Part shown: positions 8,759-17,762 of the stretch, piece by piece
How the letters are laid out: each line of letters opens with the position of its first letter
How positions within the stretch are numbered: the first letter of the stretch is position 1
Assembly (NCBI RefSeq): GCF_014203045.1
Contig: NZ_JACHIF010000004.1
Coordinates: 1-64,000 of the forward strand
Length of the DNA: 64,000 nt
From: Prosthecobacter dejongeii
GTDB taxonomy: Bacteria; Verrucomicrobiota; Verrucomicrobiia; Verrucomicrobiales; Verrucomicrobiaceae
Direction of reading: 5' to 3'
Position numbers and translations under genes: made by a program
The notes under the pieces: model-generated
Seen by the model: the letters and a program-made list of their open reading frames with translations, nothing else
The model's database searches: none
Told to the model about the DNA's origin: nothing

Positions 8759-10430
8759 ATTTCTTCTTTTCTACCAGCAACCACACAGCCGAGTTCCGGT
8801 CTCGCAGTGTGGTGCCGCGCACATCCTCGTTGCGTAAGGGGTAGTCGGCAGTCACGGTCGTCATTGGTTCCTGTAGGGGCCAAAGCTGAAACAGCAGAGG
8901 GGATTGGCTTGGCTCCGCGTTTGTGGCTGCCACCAGCTTCACTTCCACATCGCCGCCCTTTTCTGGCACTGGCACCTCTGCCGCTGCAACTCCGGGGGGC
9001 AATCCGCTGACGCGTAGCACCGTTGTTTGTTTGTAGCCGTTCAGGGGCTTCACATTCACCTTCACCACGGCAGTCTTGCCAGGGGCCAGCGCGATGGGCT
9101 TGCGCTCAGGCAGGGTCACGGCCACATCCGGAGCTGCCGGAGAGAGATCAATCACGTAATGATGGTTAGGCCCGCCTTGATGAAACTGGTCCTCCACGAT
9201 GATCTGGTATGCGCCGTCCGCTGCCGCTGTCCAGGTCGCGTTTGGGTCTGGCTGCTCGCCCTGGTCCACGGCGGTGGCCAGCACCTTGCCATCGGGCCCT
9301 TCGATGCGCAGTGTGGCATCCAGGGATAAACCGAGTTGTCGGGAATACAGGCGCGCCTGTCCCTTCTCGCCCTTTTTCAGGATTAGAGAGTAGCGGTCCA
9401 CATCGGCCTTGTCGGCGATTCCCCCTGCCAGCGTCAATGTGCCTGTAGGCACCGGAGTGGCCTGGGCGGTGGTATTGTTAGGCTCTTTTTCCATTAGGGC
9501 GGGCTTTTCCACCGCCAGCACCTGGATGGGCTGCAAGGCCCCTGCCACGAGGATCTGCCGCACTTTGTCACTGCTGTTGGGCAGCGTGGTTGCATCTACA
9601 GTTAGGCCAAGTTTTTTTGCATCCAGCCCGCTCCCCATCTGGGTGACTTCCGTCTTGCCTCTGGTGGCGAGCGCTGCGGGGTGCAGGTGCGTGACCACGG
9701 GACCGGTGCTGAGATGCAGGCGATAGACTACCGTGGGGCCGCCCGTGAAGCGCACATCAGCCAGAGGCGGATGGGCAAAACCTGCGAGCTGCACGGTGTA
9801 GTCCCCATCCTTCGGTGCGGTGTAAACCAGACGCGGATCCAGATTCCGCCCGTCGCTCACAGTCAGCACGCGCAGGCCCGCAGGATCCAGCACATGCGCC
9901 ATCACATCCACGGGAGATCCCAGCGCATAGGCCTCTACCAGTGCGTGCAGCGTCTGCCCCGTCTTCAGGGTCACGGTGTAGCCGTCCACATCGCCACTCT
10001 TGTCCAGGCGGGCATTCACACAGGTGGGCAGCTTGGCCACGGCCTGGCCTTTACCCACCATGTCGTTAGGCTCCGCCTCCGTGATTTCTGGGTGTTGGCC
10101 GATGCTGAAAACGCGCGGGTCTGAAATGCCGTCTGCATTCAGTGCCACGATGTGATGCAGCCCTGGCCGGGCCTGCGGAGACACCGTCACCTGCCACTCG
10201 CGTTTTTTGCCCGTCGGCGTGAGGTAAAGCCCCGGCGCATCCGTCCATAGACGTACCGTGTCATCCAGCTTGCCCGTGGCTGCGAGTGTGAAACTGCTGC
10301 CAATCTGTCCACCAGCAGGGAACAGTGCTTCTAGCTTGGGTGCCTCCGCCCACAACACCCCTGTGCCCAGGGCCATGGACAAAAGGAGACGGTGGGGCCA
10401 CACGTGCCGCAGTCGGGTCAAGGGCTTCAC
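8757..10430 (-). CDS. Secreted protein with prepeptidase-C-terminal (PPC) domains
   Basis: A 557-residue protein with an N-terminal signal (LLLSMALGTGVLWAE). Two similar modules are visible, each opened by an E-x-E-P-N motif: EAEPNDM near residue 118 and EKEPNNTT near 315. Each continues with a G/A-D-V-D-x-Y segment typical of PPC beta-sandwich domains. PPC domains in planctomycetes and verrucomicrobia occur in extracellular proteins and bind surfaces or assist secretion; no catalytic domain is seen here. The start codon overlaps the DUF1501 stop (ATGA, 10427-10430), so translation is coupled. DUF1501 and PPC proteins are common neighbours in these phyla. The 3' end abuts the replication-protein fragment. 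Confidence 0.8.
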   Translation of the reverse strand: MKPLTRLRHVWPHRLLLSMALGTGVLWAEAPKLEALFPAGGQIGSSFTLAATGKLDDTVRLWTDAPGLYLTPTGKKREWQVTVSPQARPGLHHIVALNADGISDPRVFSIGQHPEITEAEPNDMVGKGQAVAKLPTCVNARLDKSGDVDGYTVTLKTGQTLHALVEAYALGSPVDVMAHVLDPAGLRVLTVSDGRNLDPRLVYTAPKDGDYTVQLAGFAHPPLADVRFTGGPTVVYRLHLSTGPVVTHLHPAALATRGKTEVTQMGSGLDAKKLGLTVDATTLPNSSDKVRQILVAGALQPIQVLAVEKPALMEKEPNNTTAQATPVPTGTLTLAGGIADKADVDRYSLILKKGEKGQARLYSRQLGLSLDATLRIEGPDGKVLATAVDQGEQPDPNATWTAAADGAYQIIVEDQFHQGGPNHHYVIDLSPAAPDVAVTLPERKPIALAPGKTAVVKVNVKPLNGYKQTTVLRVSGLPPGVAAAEVPVPEKGGDVEVKLVAATNAEPSQSPLLFQLWPLQEPMTTVTADYPLRNEDVRGTTLRDRNSAVWLLVEKKK

Positions 10431-11767
10431 GCGAAGAGCTCTTTGATGGGCTTGCCGCCGTTCACGAGCTGCACCGGACGCCCCGTGTTCGAGTGGAGGA
10501 CCTGATGCGGATCAATGCCCAGCTTCGTGTAGAGGGAGACGGCAAAGTCTTCTGGCGAGTAGATATTCTCCGCCGCGTAGTAACCTTTAGGATCGGTCGC
10601 ACCGATGATCTGCCCTCCAGGAATGCCCGCGCCTGCCATCACCACACTCATCGCCCCTGGCCAGTGGTCGCGGCCCGAGTCTTTATTCACTTTTGGGGTG
10701 CGGCCAAATTCACCCAGACAGATCACAAGCGTGCTATCCAGCATGCCGCGCTGATCTAGGTCTGTGATGAGGCCACTCAGGCCTTGATCCAGCTTTGCTG
10801 CGTAGCCGTCTTTGAAGGTCTTAAAAATATCGCGATGATGGTCCCAGCCACCCCAGTAGGCGACGGTGAAGGACACGCCCACTTCAGCGAGGCGACGCGC
10901 CAGCAGCAGTCGCTGGCCAAAGTCATTTTCACCATACAGCTTGCGCGTGGCTTCAGGTTCTTTGCTCAATTCAAAGGCGGCTTGGGCAGTATCGGAAGTG
11001 ACCAGTTCCATGCCCTGCTGGTAAAATTGATCAAAACCCACCGTGGGATCTTCTGCGGCCTTGTGGTTGATACGCTTTAGGTTATCCAAAGAGGCGCGTA
11101 GGCTATTGCGACTGAGCGCCCGGCCTTCGCTGATATCTTGGGGAATGGCCAGATCGCGCACTCGAAAGGACTTGCTGCTCGGGTCGCCGCCGATGACGAA
11201 AGGTGCATGCTGCGCGCCGAGGAAATTCGGACCACCAGAGCGTGTCACACTGGGCAGGCTCATGTAGCCAGGCAGGCCACCCCGCACGCCGCGCTCATGT
11301 GAGACCATGGAGCCAAACGAGGGATGGAACGAGACAAAAGCCCCGCAGCCCACCGGCACCGGTGTGGGCGTGCCTGTCATCAAATAATGGTTCCCGCCGC
11401 CGTGGTTCGGGTCCTTGTGGCAGAGCGAACGCAGGACCGTGAACTTGTCGAAGCACTTCGCCAGCTTCGGCATGGTTTCACAGAAATGCACACCCGGCAC
11501 GCTGGTGGGGATGGATTTGAACTCGCCCCGGATCTCACGCGGCGCATCCGGCTTCGGATCGAAGGTTTCGTAGTGTGAGGGGCCACCGTCCAGCCAGACG
11601 AGGATGCAGTTGATCTCGTCTGGGCTCGCCTTGCCTCGCGCCTGGGCAGCTTGCGCCCGCATCGCTAAGATGTCTGAAAACGCGACCCCGCCGATGGCCC
11701 CGAAGCCGATCTGGAGGAAGTCGCGACGGCCCACGCCCGCGCAATTGTAATGAGAACCTGAATTCAC
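10427..11767 (-). CDS. DUF1501 family protein with Tat-type signal
   Basis: A 446-residue exported protein. The N-terminus has a twin-arginine motif (GRRDFLQIGFGAIGG) expected to send a folded protein through Tat. The body shows features of the DUF1501 sulfatase-like family: VWLDGGPSHYETFDPK near residue 55, CHKDPNHGGGNHYLMTG near 130, GGWDHH near 300 and LGEFGRTP near 350. The His/Asp residues fit an alkaline-phosphatase-like metal site. Exact substrates of DUF1501 proteins are not established. It starts 9 bases before the flippase stop and overlaps the PPC gene by 4 bases, so it sits inside a coupled leftward operon. Confidence 0.9.
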   Translation of the reverse strand: MNSGSHYNCAGVGRRDFLQIGFGAIGGVAFSDILAMRAQAAQARGKASPDEINCILVWLDGGPSHYETFDPKPDAPREIRGEFKSIPTSVPGVHFCETMPKLAKCFDKFTVLRSLCHKDPNHGGGNHYLMTGTPTPVPVGCGAFVSFHPSFGSMVSHERGVRGGLPGYMSLPSVTRSGGPNFLGAQHAPFVIGGDPSSKSFRVRDLAIPQDISEGRALSRNSLRASLDNLKRINHKAAEDPTVGFDQFYQQGMELVTSDTAQAAFELSKEPEATRKLYGENDFGQRLLLARRLAEVGVSFTVAYWGGWDHHRDIFKTFKDGYAAKLDQGLSGLITDLDQRGMLDSTLVICLGEFGRTPKVNKDSGRDHWPGAMSVVMAGAGIPGGQIIGATDPKGYYAAENIYSPEDFAVSLYTKLGIDPHQVLHSNTGRPVQLVNGGKPIKELFA

Positions 11768-11776
11768 TGCCCAAAC

Positions 11777-13327
11777 CTACGACGAAGCCGTGGGCGGTCT
11801 TGCGGCGGCTTTATTCCTTTTGAAAAGAACCTCAACCCCCATTTTAAACCAGGTGCGTTCGTCACGGCCCAGCAGACCCAGCATGAGGAGTGCGAAAAAG
11901 ATGACGGAGAGTGCCGTGATGGTCATGATGATGTGAAAATACGTCGCCTCCTGCAACCACTGACGCGCCAGGAAAAAAGCAGGGGCCATTAGGGCAGTGC
12001 TGCGGATAAGCGGTAACCACAGGCACTGCCAGGCCACGGTGCGCCAAGATAGCCCAACCTTGCTCACCACCAACCACGGCATGGCCACGCCATACACGAG
12101 ACTCATGACCACTAGGCTAGCGATCGCTGCGCCTGTGATGCCTTGATGCCGTACCAAGACGTAAGTCAGCAAGATATTTAAAATGATACCGACGAGGAAG
12201 GTTAGCGCCAAGGCGCGATGGCGAGCCAGGCTGATGAGCAGATGGCGGGCTGGGATCTGTGCTGCGCCCAGAACGTGAGGGAAGATGAGGGCTAACAAGA
12301 CTGGGGTAGCCTCGGCTGCCTGCTGAGGCACCCAACGGGTGAGAAACGCCGGACCGATAGCCCACAGAATGCCTCCACCAATGACGGCGACTTGAACAGA
12401 AATGCGAGATGCGGCGATAAAGCCACGCTCTAGCCCACTGCGATCGTCGGCCCCGTCCAATTGACTGAAGGCTGAAAGTAACTGAGCCCCTACAATGGAG
12501 TAAGCCACATCATAAAACATGATGGCAAATTTTTGACCCAAAGAATAAATGCCTGAGGCAGCACTGCTGATGACGGCGGCAAGGATGAAGATGTCTGTGC
12601 CGCTAAAGCTAATGCGCTCACTGGTGGTGAGGAGGTAACTCCAGCGAGAGAAAATAAGTAACTCCCGAGCCTTGTGCCGCTGAGTCCAGTGCCATCGAAC
12701 CAAAGGGAAGAATGCGCGGTCCATAAGCGCCATGAGGGCGAGTTCACCCAGGCCCCCGATGGTGTGGATCCAGGCTACGGTGACCAGCCCTTTGCCATGT
12801 CCCAGCGCCCAGGCCACCGCCACGGTGCAGAGGAGCACCCGAGTGATGGCTGCGATGGCGATGATGTCACGCCGCAACTGACTCTGGAGATGCACCAGGA
12901 TAGGTCGGACTAACCAAAAGGCTAACGAGCTGATGGTGAGGGCAACGACAACATGACGCGCTTCCTCCAACTCGTGGACTTCGGAAAGAAACCAGGGCAG
13001 GGTGAGCCAGGTGATCGCTCCGGCAATTTGAGCGATGACCCCAATAATCAGCATGCCCAGGGTGCCTGTACTCGCGGTGCGGCGGAGGTCATCCACGTCT
13101 CCATTGCCAATAGCCCGCGCTAGAAAGCGCGGCATGGAAGTGGATAGCCCCAGATCTAGGAGCAGGAACTGAGAAAAAATGCCTGCTAGGATGCCCCAAA
13201 GGCCAAAGCCATTCTCTCCCAGATAGTAAACCATCCGGGGGGTGATCCACAACCCACAGGCGAGCCGGACAACCTGCTCAATCACGTGCATCGCGGATCC
13301 GCGCACGATTTTGGGCATGAGGCTCAT
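11777..13327 (-). CDS. Polysaccharide (oligosaccharide) flippase-type membrane protein
   Basis: A 516-residue integral membrane protein with about 12-14 hydrophobic segments. It begins IVRGSAMHVIEQVVRLACG and has LVYGVAMPWLVV in the second half. This layout matches the Wzx/MATE-like polysaccharide transport family, which moves lipid-linked sugar units across the inner membrane. The start overlaps the stop of the SGNH gene (ATGA at 13324-13327). No glycosyltransferases are adjacent, so the exported glycan is unknown. Confidence 0.82.
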   Translation of the reverse strand: MSLMPKIVRGSAMHVIEQVVRLACGLWITPRMVYYLGENGFGLWGILAGIFSQFLLLDLGLSTSMPRFLARAIGNGDVDDLRRTASTGTLGMLIIGVIAQIAGAITWLTLPWFLSEVHELEEARHVVVALTISSLAFWLVRPILVHLQSQLRRDIIAIAAITRVLLCTVAVAWALGHGKGLVTVAWIHTIGGLGELALMALMDRAFFPLVRWHWTQRHKARELLIFSRWSYLLTTSERISFSGTDIFILAAVISSAASGIYSLGQKFAIMFYDVAYSIVGAQLLSAFSQLDGADDRSGLERGFIAASRISVQVAVIGGGILWAIGPAFLTRWVPQQAAEATPVLLALIFPHVLGAAQIPARHLLISLARHRALALTFLVGIILNILLTYVLVRHQGITGAAIASLVVMSLVYGVAMPWLVVSKVGLSWRTVAWQCLWLPLIRSTALMAPAFFLARQWLQEATYFHIIMTITALSVIFFALLMLGLLGRDERTWFKMGVEVLFKRNKAAARPPTASS

Positions 13328-14754
13328 GGTCGGGTCTTCTCCAGGCTGCCTGTTTTCGCATCGGAGAGATGTTTTGCAAGCAGTTCACCGATCAATCGTG
13401 AGCCTTCTTGATTGAGGTGCGTATCCAGGATACGATTATAAACGAGGCTGCCGCTTTCGGCGGAATTTCTTAAGACAGGGTAGGCGTTGATGAAGTGAAT
13501 GTTTTGGCGTGTACAGAGTTCCTGCATGTAAGTCGGCAAGGTGCCGGGCTGCCACTCGCGTAGCGTTGCCTCAGCATCCGGTGTGAAACGCACAAGGCCA
13601 TGATACGTGCGATTATTCGCCGGAATGTAGAGGAGCCAGGGCTCAAGCTCTAACCTCGTGCAAGTCTGTGCCCACTGATGGATGACATCGTCTAAAAGTG
13701 CTTTTTGAGCCGAGGAAAAAGACTCAGGATCCAGAGGCATGGGGGCACCACGGATGGTGATGGGTATCTCTGGGGTGGCAGTGGTCAGCCAAGCATTTTG
13801 ATAGCGAATGGCGGGAGTGCGAGAAATGAGGTGCTTCGCTACTTGGTAGGAAGCTTTGATCAATGAAGTCTGGGGCCGGGGTGTGCGATCTGGACGCCAG
13901 CCACTATCACGATATTGTTGGAGGTGGGACTGCTCCTCTTCGGTATCGAGGATGTCATTGCCTTCGTAAAAAGCCAGGATGGCTCGATGCGTGGAAGGTC
14001 CTTTGCCGAAGCGGCGTAGATACTCCAAATGGGCCAGGGTGCCAGTATTACAGACGCCTAGATTGCGGATGCTGGTGCCACTGCCTTGAGCCGCCACGGT
14101 GGTGAAAATCTGTTCGTAGGGTAAGGCTCCTGATTCGGTGAAGGAATCCCCCACCACGACCGCTTGCCAGTCTGTCTGATCGTTGGGATTACGGAAGCCA
14201 TTGGCATCATAATGAGCGGTGAATTCGGCTTCATCCTCATAAGCGCTATCTGTGCCGTGATTGATCTTTAGGAATGTGGAGAGAGGACGTCCTGTCCAGG
14301 TAAGTGGACCCGCCCGGGTAAAATAAATTTCTCCCAAGGGACGGTCGGGCATCCGCAGGCAGAGCGGATAGTGGGCGCGCGGGTCATCGGTCTGGCCTGT
14401 GAGATTATTGAAATTGACCCCTGCCAAACGAAAGCCTCCTTCAGCAAGGCCCAGCATCAGAGTAAAAACAATCAAGTTGCCCGTCAGCCAACCTACAAAA
14501 CGTAAAACCGGTCCCTGAGGTAGCCAAGCTGCTAAGCTGGCCCAAATTAGTCCCCCCAGGACGGCGATGACGCCTAACCAAAAGAGCAGAGATTGGGAAC
14601 TGGGCTGTAAAATCAATCCCAGGCCGCCACCCATTGCAGCTAAGGCTAACCCTGTGATAAGAGGCAGCCCGCGTTGGTAGTGTTTGGCGATTTTGTCCGA
14701 CCCTGTTTGATCCATGCGTGGTGCAGAATAGATGGGGGTAACAGGTATCGTCAA
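13324..14754 (-). CDS. Membrane-anchored SGNH/GDSL hydrolase-like protein
   Basis: A 476-residue protein with two or three N-terminal hydrophobic segments (LITGLALAAMGGGLGLIL; LLFWLGVIAVLGGLIW; LIVFTLMLGLAEGGF), then a soluble domain. VVVGDSFTESG near residue 200 is the block I Ser motif and DTHLNQEGSRL near 445 supplies the block V Asp-x-x-His, so the catalytic pair looks intact. Such proteins add or remove acyl groups on exported polysaccharides. Overlap with the flippase gene supports a shared glycan pathway. The specific reaction is unknown. Confidence 0.78.
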   Translation of the reverse strand: MTIPVTPIYSAPRMDQTGSDKIAKHYQRGLPLITGLALAAMGGGLGLILQPSSQSLLFWLGVIAVLGGLIWASLAAWLPQGPVLRFVGWLTGNLIVFTLMLGLAEGGFRLAGVNFNNLTGQTDDPRAHYPLCLRMPDRPLGEIYFTRAGPLTWTGRPLSTFLKINHGTDSAYEDEAEFTAHYDANGFRNPNDQTDWQAVVVGDSFTESGALPYEQIFTTVAAQGSGTSIRNLGVCNTGTLAHLEYLRRFGKGPSTHRAILAFYEGNDILDTEEEQSHLQQYRDSGWRPDRTPRPQTSLIKASYQVAKHLISRTPAIRYQNAWLTTATPEIPITIRGAPMPLDPESFSSAQKALLDDVIHQWAQTCTRLELEPWLLYIPANNRTYHGLVRFTPDAEATLREWQPGTLPTYMQELCTRQNIHFINAYPVLRNSAESGSLVYNRILDTHLNQEGSRLIGELLAKHLSDAKTGSLEKTRP

Positions 14755-14793
14755 GATAGGGCCGTGAATGACGACCGTGTTACTCGAATGGTG

Positions 14794-14818
14794 GGCTGGC
14801 GGTGATCAAAAGCCAGCC
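14794..14818 (-). terminator. Hairpin downstream of the TPR gene
   Basis: GGCTGGC (14794-14800) pairs with GCCAGCC (14812-14818) across an 11-base loop, just beyond the stop of the leftward TPR gene. No T-run follows on the minus strand, so it may be an mRNA-stabilising stem or a weak terminator. Confidence 0.4.
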
Positions 14819-14823
14819 TTCCA

Positions 14824-17307
14824 TTACATTCCGTAACGCGGATAACGCTCCTTCAGTAGTTTTCGAAACTCACCCGCTTTATCAGCTTGCCCGGCTTTCT
14901 CGAGAGCCTTGGCTGCTTTATCCATGGCTTCAGGAGTGACTTCCTCATCATCGAAGAACTGCGCGGGGAACATGAATTTGCCTGCGGCAGCCTTGTATTT
15001 TTCAAGAGCACCGGCTGCATTGCCAGCTTTTTCCAAGCTCTCTCCTGCAGCCAGAGCGACATCGCCTTCTAAGATCAACAGCAAAGCCTGAGGTTTACCA
15101 TCTTTGGCAAAGCCCAATCCTTCCTGAGCGATTTTTTCAGCTTCTTCAATTTTTCCCAGCCCTAATAACGCACGGCCTTTCGTCATGAGCGCGCGAGCTT
15201 TAACGGCGCTTTCTGGGGTAACGGCCAAAAAGTGATCGGTGGCTTTGATCGCAGACTCGTAGTCCTTGGTTTCTAAAAAGGCCATTCCAAGGTAATTCCA
15301 AACACGCGGGTCCGTGTTTTCGGGAGTGTCAGGAGTTGTGGCCAGATTCAGGTATTGGGCGGAGCGTGCGTAAAGCTTCGAATCGTAAAGTTTCAGCCCT
15401 AGCCAGGAAACTACGTTGGGGGGGATGTTTGCGTTCGGGTTGGCTTTGCGGTAGTTATCAATGGCTTTGCTGAGGCCATCTACGTTTTGCTGGGCGTAAG
15501 AGGCCAGCATCAGCATCTGACTTGCACGATCGAGGTTGGCGGCTTTATCGGTTTCAATGGCTTTTTCTAGAGCAGGGATGGCCTTGTCCCATTCTTTTTG
15601 ATCGAAGTAACCACGACCAATCCCATACCAAGCCTGGCCCGCAGCTTGGCTGCGCGGATACTTGTTCACGAGCATTTCAAAGGCCGCGACCATGGCTTTG
15701 GGGTCGCGCTGCTCCATCGCGATGAGTCCTAACTGCAAGTAAGCGATTTCTGCCGCTTCTGAGCTGGTAAATTCTTTGACCACACGCTGGAAGTCGCCGA
15801 CGGCTTTCGGCAAGTCTTTAGCTTCACGATAAGCTAAACCACGGCGTGCTAAGGCCTTGGGCTTAAACTCATGGGCGGGGTATTCCGCGAGGAATTGGGT
15901 AAACGCGCCGATGGCTTCCTGGTGACGTGTTGCTTCCGCTAGAGCCCAGCCTTTATTGAAGAGTGTGCCGGGTTGCAGCTTGATCGGCAGTTTATCAATC
16001 TGTACTTCCACGTAGCTATCAGCTGCTTTGCCATAGTCTGCTTTGTTGAAATAGAAATCAGCGCGGATGAGGCGAGCGAGATTGAGGAATTCATGCTGAG
16101 CGCGCTCTTGGAGGTGACGCTGAATGAAGGCATTGGCAAATTCGCCCAGATCCTTGTCATCAAGAAGATAAAAGCAGTAGAGTTTCCAATAGCCAGCTTC
16201 AAAAGCTTGGTCAGTTGTCGGGTATCCCTGTTCGATCATGAGATAAACCTCCACCGCTCGGGCATAGGCTTTCTTCATGCGATAGGCATTGCCCACGAGC
16301 AGAAGCATTTTCGGACGTGTTTCGCCTTCAGGAAGCACTCCTGAGTTGCGATTGTAGTTATCAATCACCCCATCGTAGTCGCCTTTAGCAAAAAGGGCCT
16401 GCACGACACCGACCAGCGAGATGCTGCGGTTAATCGGGGTTGTCTCTGGGTAGCTCAGAGCTTTTTCAAACAGAGGGACAGCCACTTCGGGTTTCCCCGT
16501 TTCTGCATAAAGGACGGCTGCTTTCACGCTGGCCTCTGAGAGCACGGCGTTGTCCTTGCTGAGTTTTAGCAATTCTTCGAAAAGGGGCAGCGCTTCCGCC
16601 TTTTTATCTTCAGCGAGATAAAGCGTGCCAAGCATGAGAAGGCCTGCTTCGCGATAGGGATTGTCGGTGGTAGTCGCCAGGACTGATTGCAGAGCTGCGC
16701 TTTGTCGTTTGCTATCACCCAGCATCTGATAGGCACGAGCACGATTGTATGCGGCAGCCAGACGCACCTGGGGAAGGGGGGACTTGGCCTCTGCAAAGGC
16801 AAACTGCTGGGCAGACTCTTCGAAATTTTTACCGTTGAAGCGCATGGCTCCGAGACGATAAGCCGCTGAAGGAGCACCTTCAGAATTCGGGTAGCGACTC
16901 ACGACCTCTGTGTAGTAGGCCTCGGCTACCTTCAGTTGGTTCTGCTTCATGTAGCACTCACCGATGCGGAAGAGTGCCAGAGGTACCTGAGCGCCTGAAG
17001 GGTAATTTTGTAAATACTGGCCGAAGGACTGAGCTGCAATGGCAAATTCCCCGCGATCATAGATCATGTTCGCGTAATCAATGAGATCCTGATCAGGGGA
17101 CTTCGGTTTTGCAGGGGCCGCTGGCTGGGCTGGAGCCGCAGGCTGCGCAGACATAGTGCTGGGATCCACCGGAATGGCACGCGGTATCGGCTTGGTGGGG
17201 GCCTCTTCGTCATCCACAGGGATGGCACGGGGCACAGCTTGACCCAAAAGGGCCGTAGCGCAAAGGCATGGCAGGAGGACTAAACGGGACAGTTTGTGGC
17301 GGCGCAT
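14824..17307 (-). CDS. Secreted tetratricopeptide-repeat protein linked to ExbB/ExbD
   Basis: An 827-residue protein. I chose the ATG at 17307, two bases after the exbD stop, because it gives MRRHKLSRLVLLPCLCATALL, a signal peptide; the longer frame only adds sequence overlapping exbD. After the signal come two copies of PRAIPVD, an Ala/Pro-rich linker, then TPR-type helix pairs over almost the whole length (for example GAQVPLALFRIGECYMKQ; AEIAYLQLGLIAMEQRD). The repeats resemble YbgF/CpoB and BamD. Proteins like this sit next to TolQ/ExbB-type motors and are thought to act as periplasmic scaffolds in envelope assembly or uptake. No TonB or TolA gene is adjacent. Confidence 0.85.
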   Translation of the reverse strand: MRRHKLSRLVLLPCLCATALLGQAVPRAIPVDDEEAPTKPIPRAIPVDPSTMSAQPAAPAQPAAPAKPKSPDQDLIDYANMIYDRGEFAIAAQSFGQYLQNYPSGAQVPLALFRIGECYMKQNQLKVAEAYYTEVVSRYPNSEGAPSAAYRLGAMRFNGKNFEESAQQFAFAEAKSPLPQVRLAAAYNRARAYQMLGDSKRQSAALQSVLATTTDNPYREAGLLMLGTLYLAEDKKAEALPLFEELLKLSKDNAVLSEASVKAAVLYAETGKPEVAVPLFEKALSYPETTPINRSISLVGVVQALFAKGDYDGVIDNYNRNSGVLPEGETRPKMLLLVGNAYRMKKAYARAVEVYLMIEQGYPTTDQAFEAGYWKLYCFYLLDDKDLGEFANAFIQRHLQERAQHEFLNLARLIRADFYFNKADYGKAADSYVEVQIDKLPIKLQPGTLFNKGWALAEATRHQEAIGAFTQFLAEYPAHEFKPKALARRGLAYREAKDLPKAVGDFQRVVKEFTSSEAAEIAYLQLGLIAMEQRDPKAMVAAFEMLVNKYPRSQAAGQAWYGIGRGYFDQKEWDKAIPALEKAIETDKAANLDRASQMLMLASYAQQNVDGLSKAIDNYRKANPNANIPPNVVSWLGLKLYDSKLYARSAQYLNLATTPDTPENTDPRVWNYLGMAFLETKDYESAIKATDHFLAVTPESAVKARALMTKGRALLGLGKIEEAEKIAQEGLGFAKDGKPQALLLILEGDVALAAGESLEKAGNAAGALEKYKAAAGKFMFPAQFFDDEEVTPEAMDKAAKALEKAGQADKAGEFRKLLKERYPRYGM

Positions 17308-17308
17308 C

Positions 17309-17746
17309 TTACTTCTGGGTTGCCGTCTCAGGCTTTTGCGTGGCAAAGGCGATGTTGTAGATACCTGCTTTTTGGCAGGCGTTGAGCACGTTGATGATGT
17401 ATTGGAAATTGGCCACCTGGTCACCTCTCAAGATCACCGCTTGGTCTTTGTAGATGGAGGTGATGTTCTTCAGCTTCACGAGCAGCTCTTCCTCGGTCAG
17501 GGTCTGCCCATTGACGATGATTTCGCCTTCGGATTTGATGTTGATGACGATCTCACCGACATTTCGAAGTTCTTCTTCCTTCTTTTCTTTCTCGTCTGCC
17601 GCGGGCACGCTGATGTCCAGCACCTGCTCATTTTTCGCATAGTGAGAAGTCACGGCGAAAAAGATCACCAGCAGGAACAGCACGTCCACCAGCGGGGCCA
17701 GCTGCATGGGGGTGGGTTCGATGGAATGCTGTTTGCGAAAGTTCAT
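17309..17746 (-). CDS. exbD: ExbD/TolR family motor protein
   Basis: A 145-residue protein with a short cytoplasmic head, one membrane helix and a periplasmic domain. The helix carries the conserved channel aspartate in LAPLVDVLFLLVIFF. The periplasmic part includes VNGQTLTEEELLVKL and VILRGDQVANFQ, typical of ExbD. With ExbB it forms a proton-driven motor. It starts 16 bases after the ExbB stop and ends 2 bases before the TPR start, so the three genes form one operon. Confidence 0.92.
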   Translation of the reverse strand: MNFRKQHSIEPTPMQLAPLVDVLFLLVIFFAVTSHYAKNEQVLDISVPAADEKEKKEEELRNVGEIVINIKSEGEIIVNGQTLTEEELLVKLKNITSIYKDQAVILRGDQVANFQYIINVLNACQKAGIYNIAFATQKPETATQK

Positions 17747-17762
17747 GGTGAGTCAAAGACTG

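Noticed and set aside
8155-8883. A 242-residue minus-strand frame overlapping the replication-protein relic
   Set aside because: Its translation is Ser/Pro/Ala-rich low complexity with no motif, while the neighbouring frame gives ordered aromatic and basic motifs.
8162-9010. A 282-residue + strand frame
   Set aside because: It crosses the end of the PPC gene and the relic on the opposite strand and has no recognisable sequence; it is a shadow frame.
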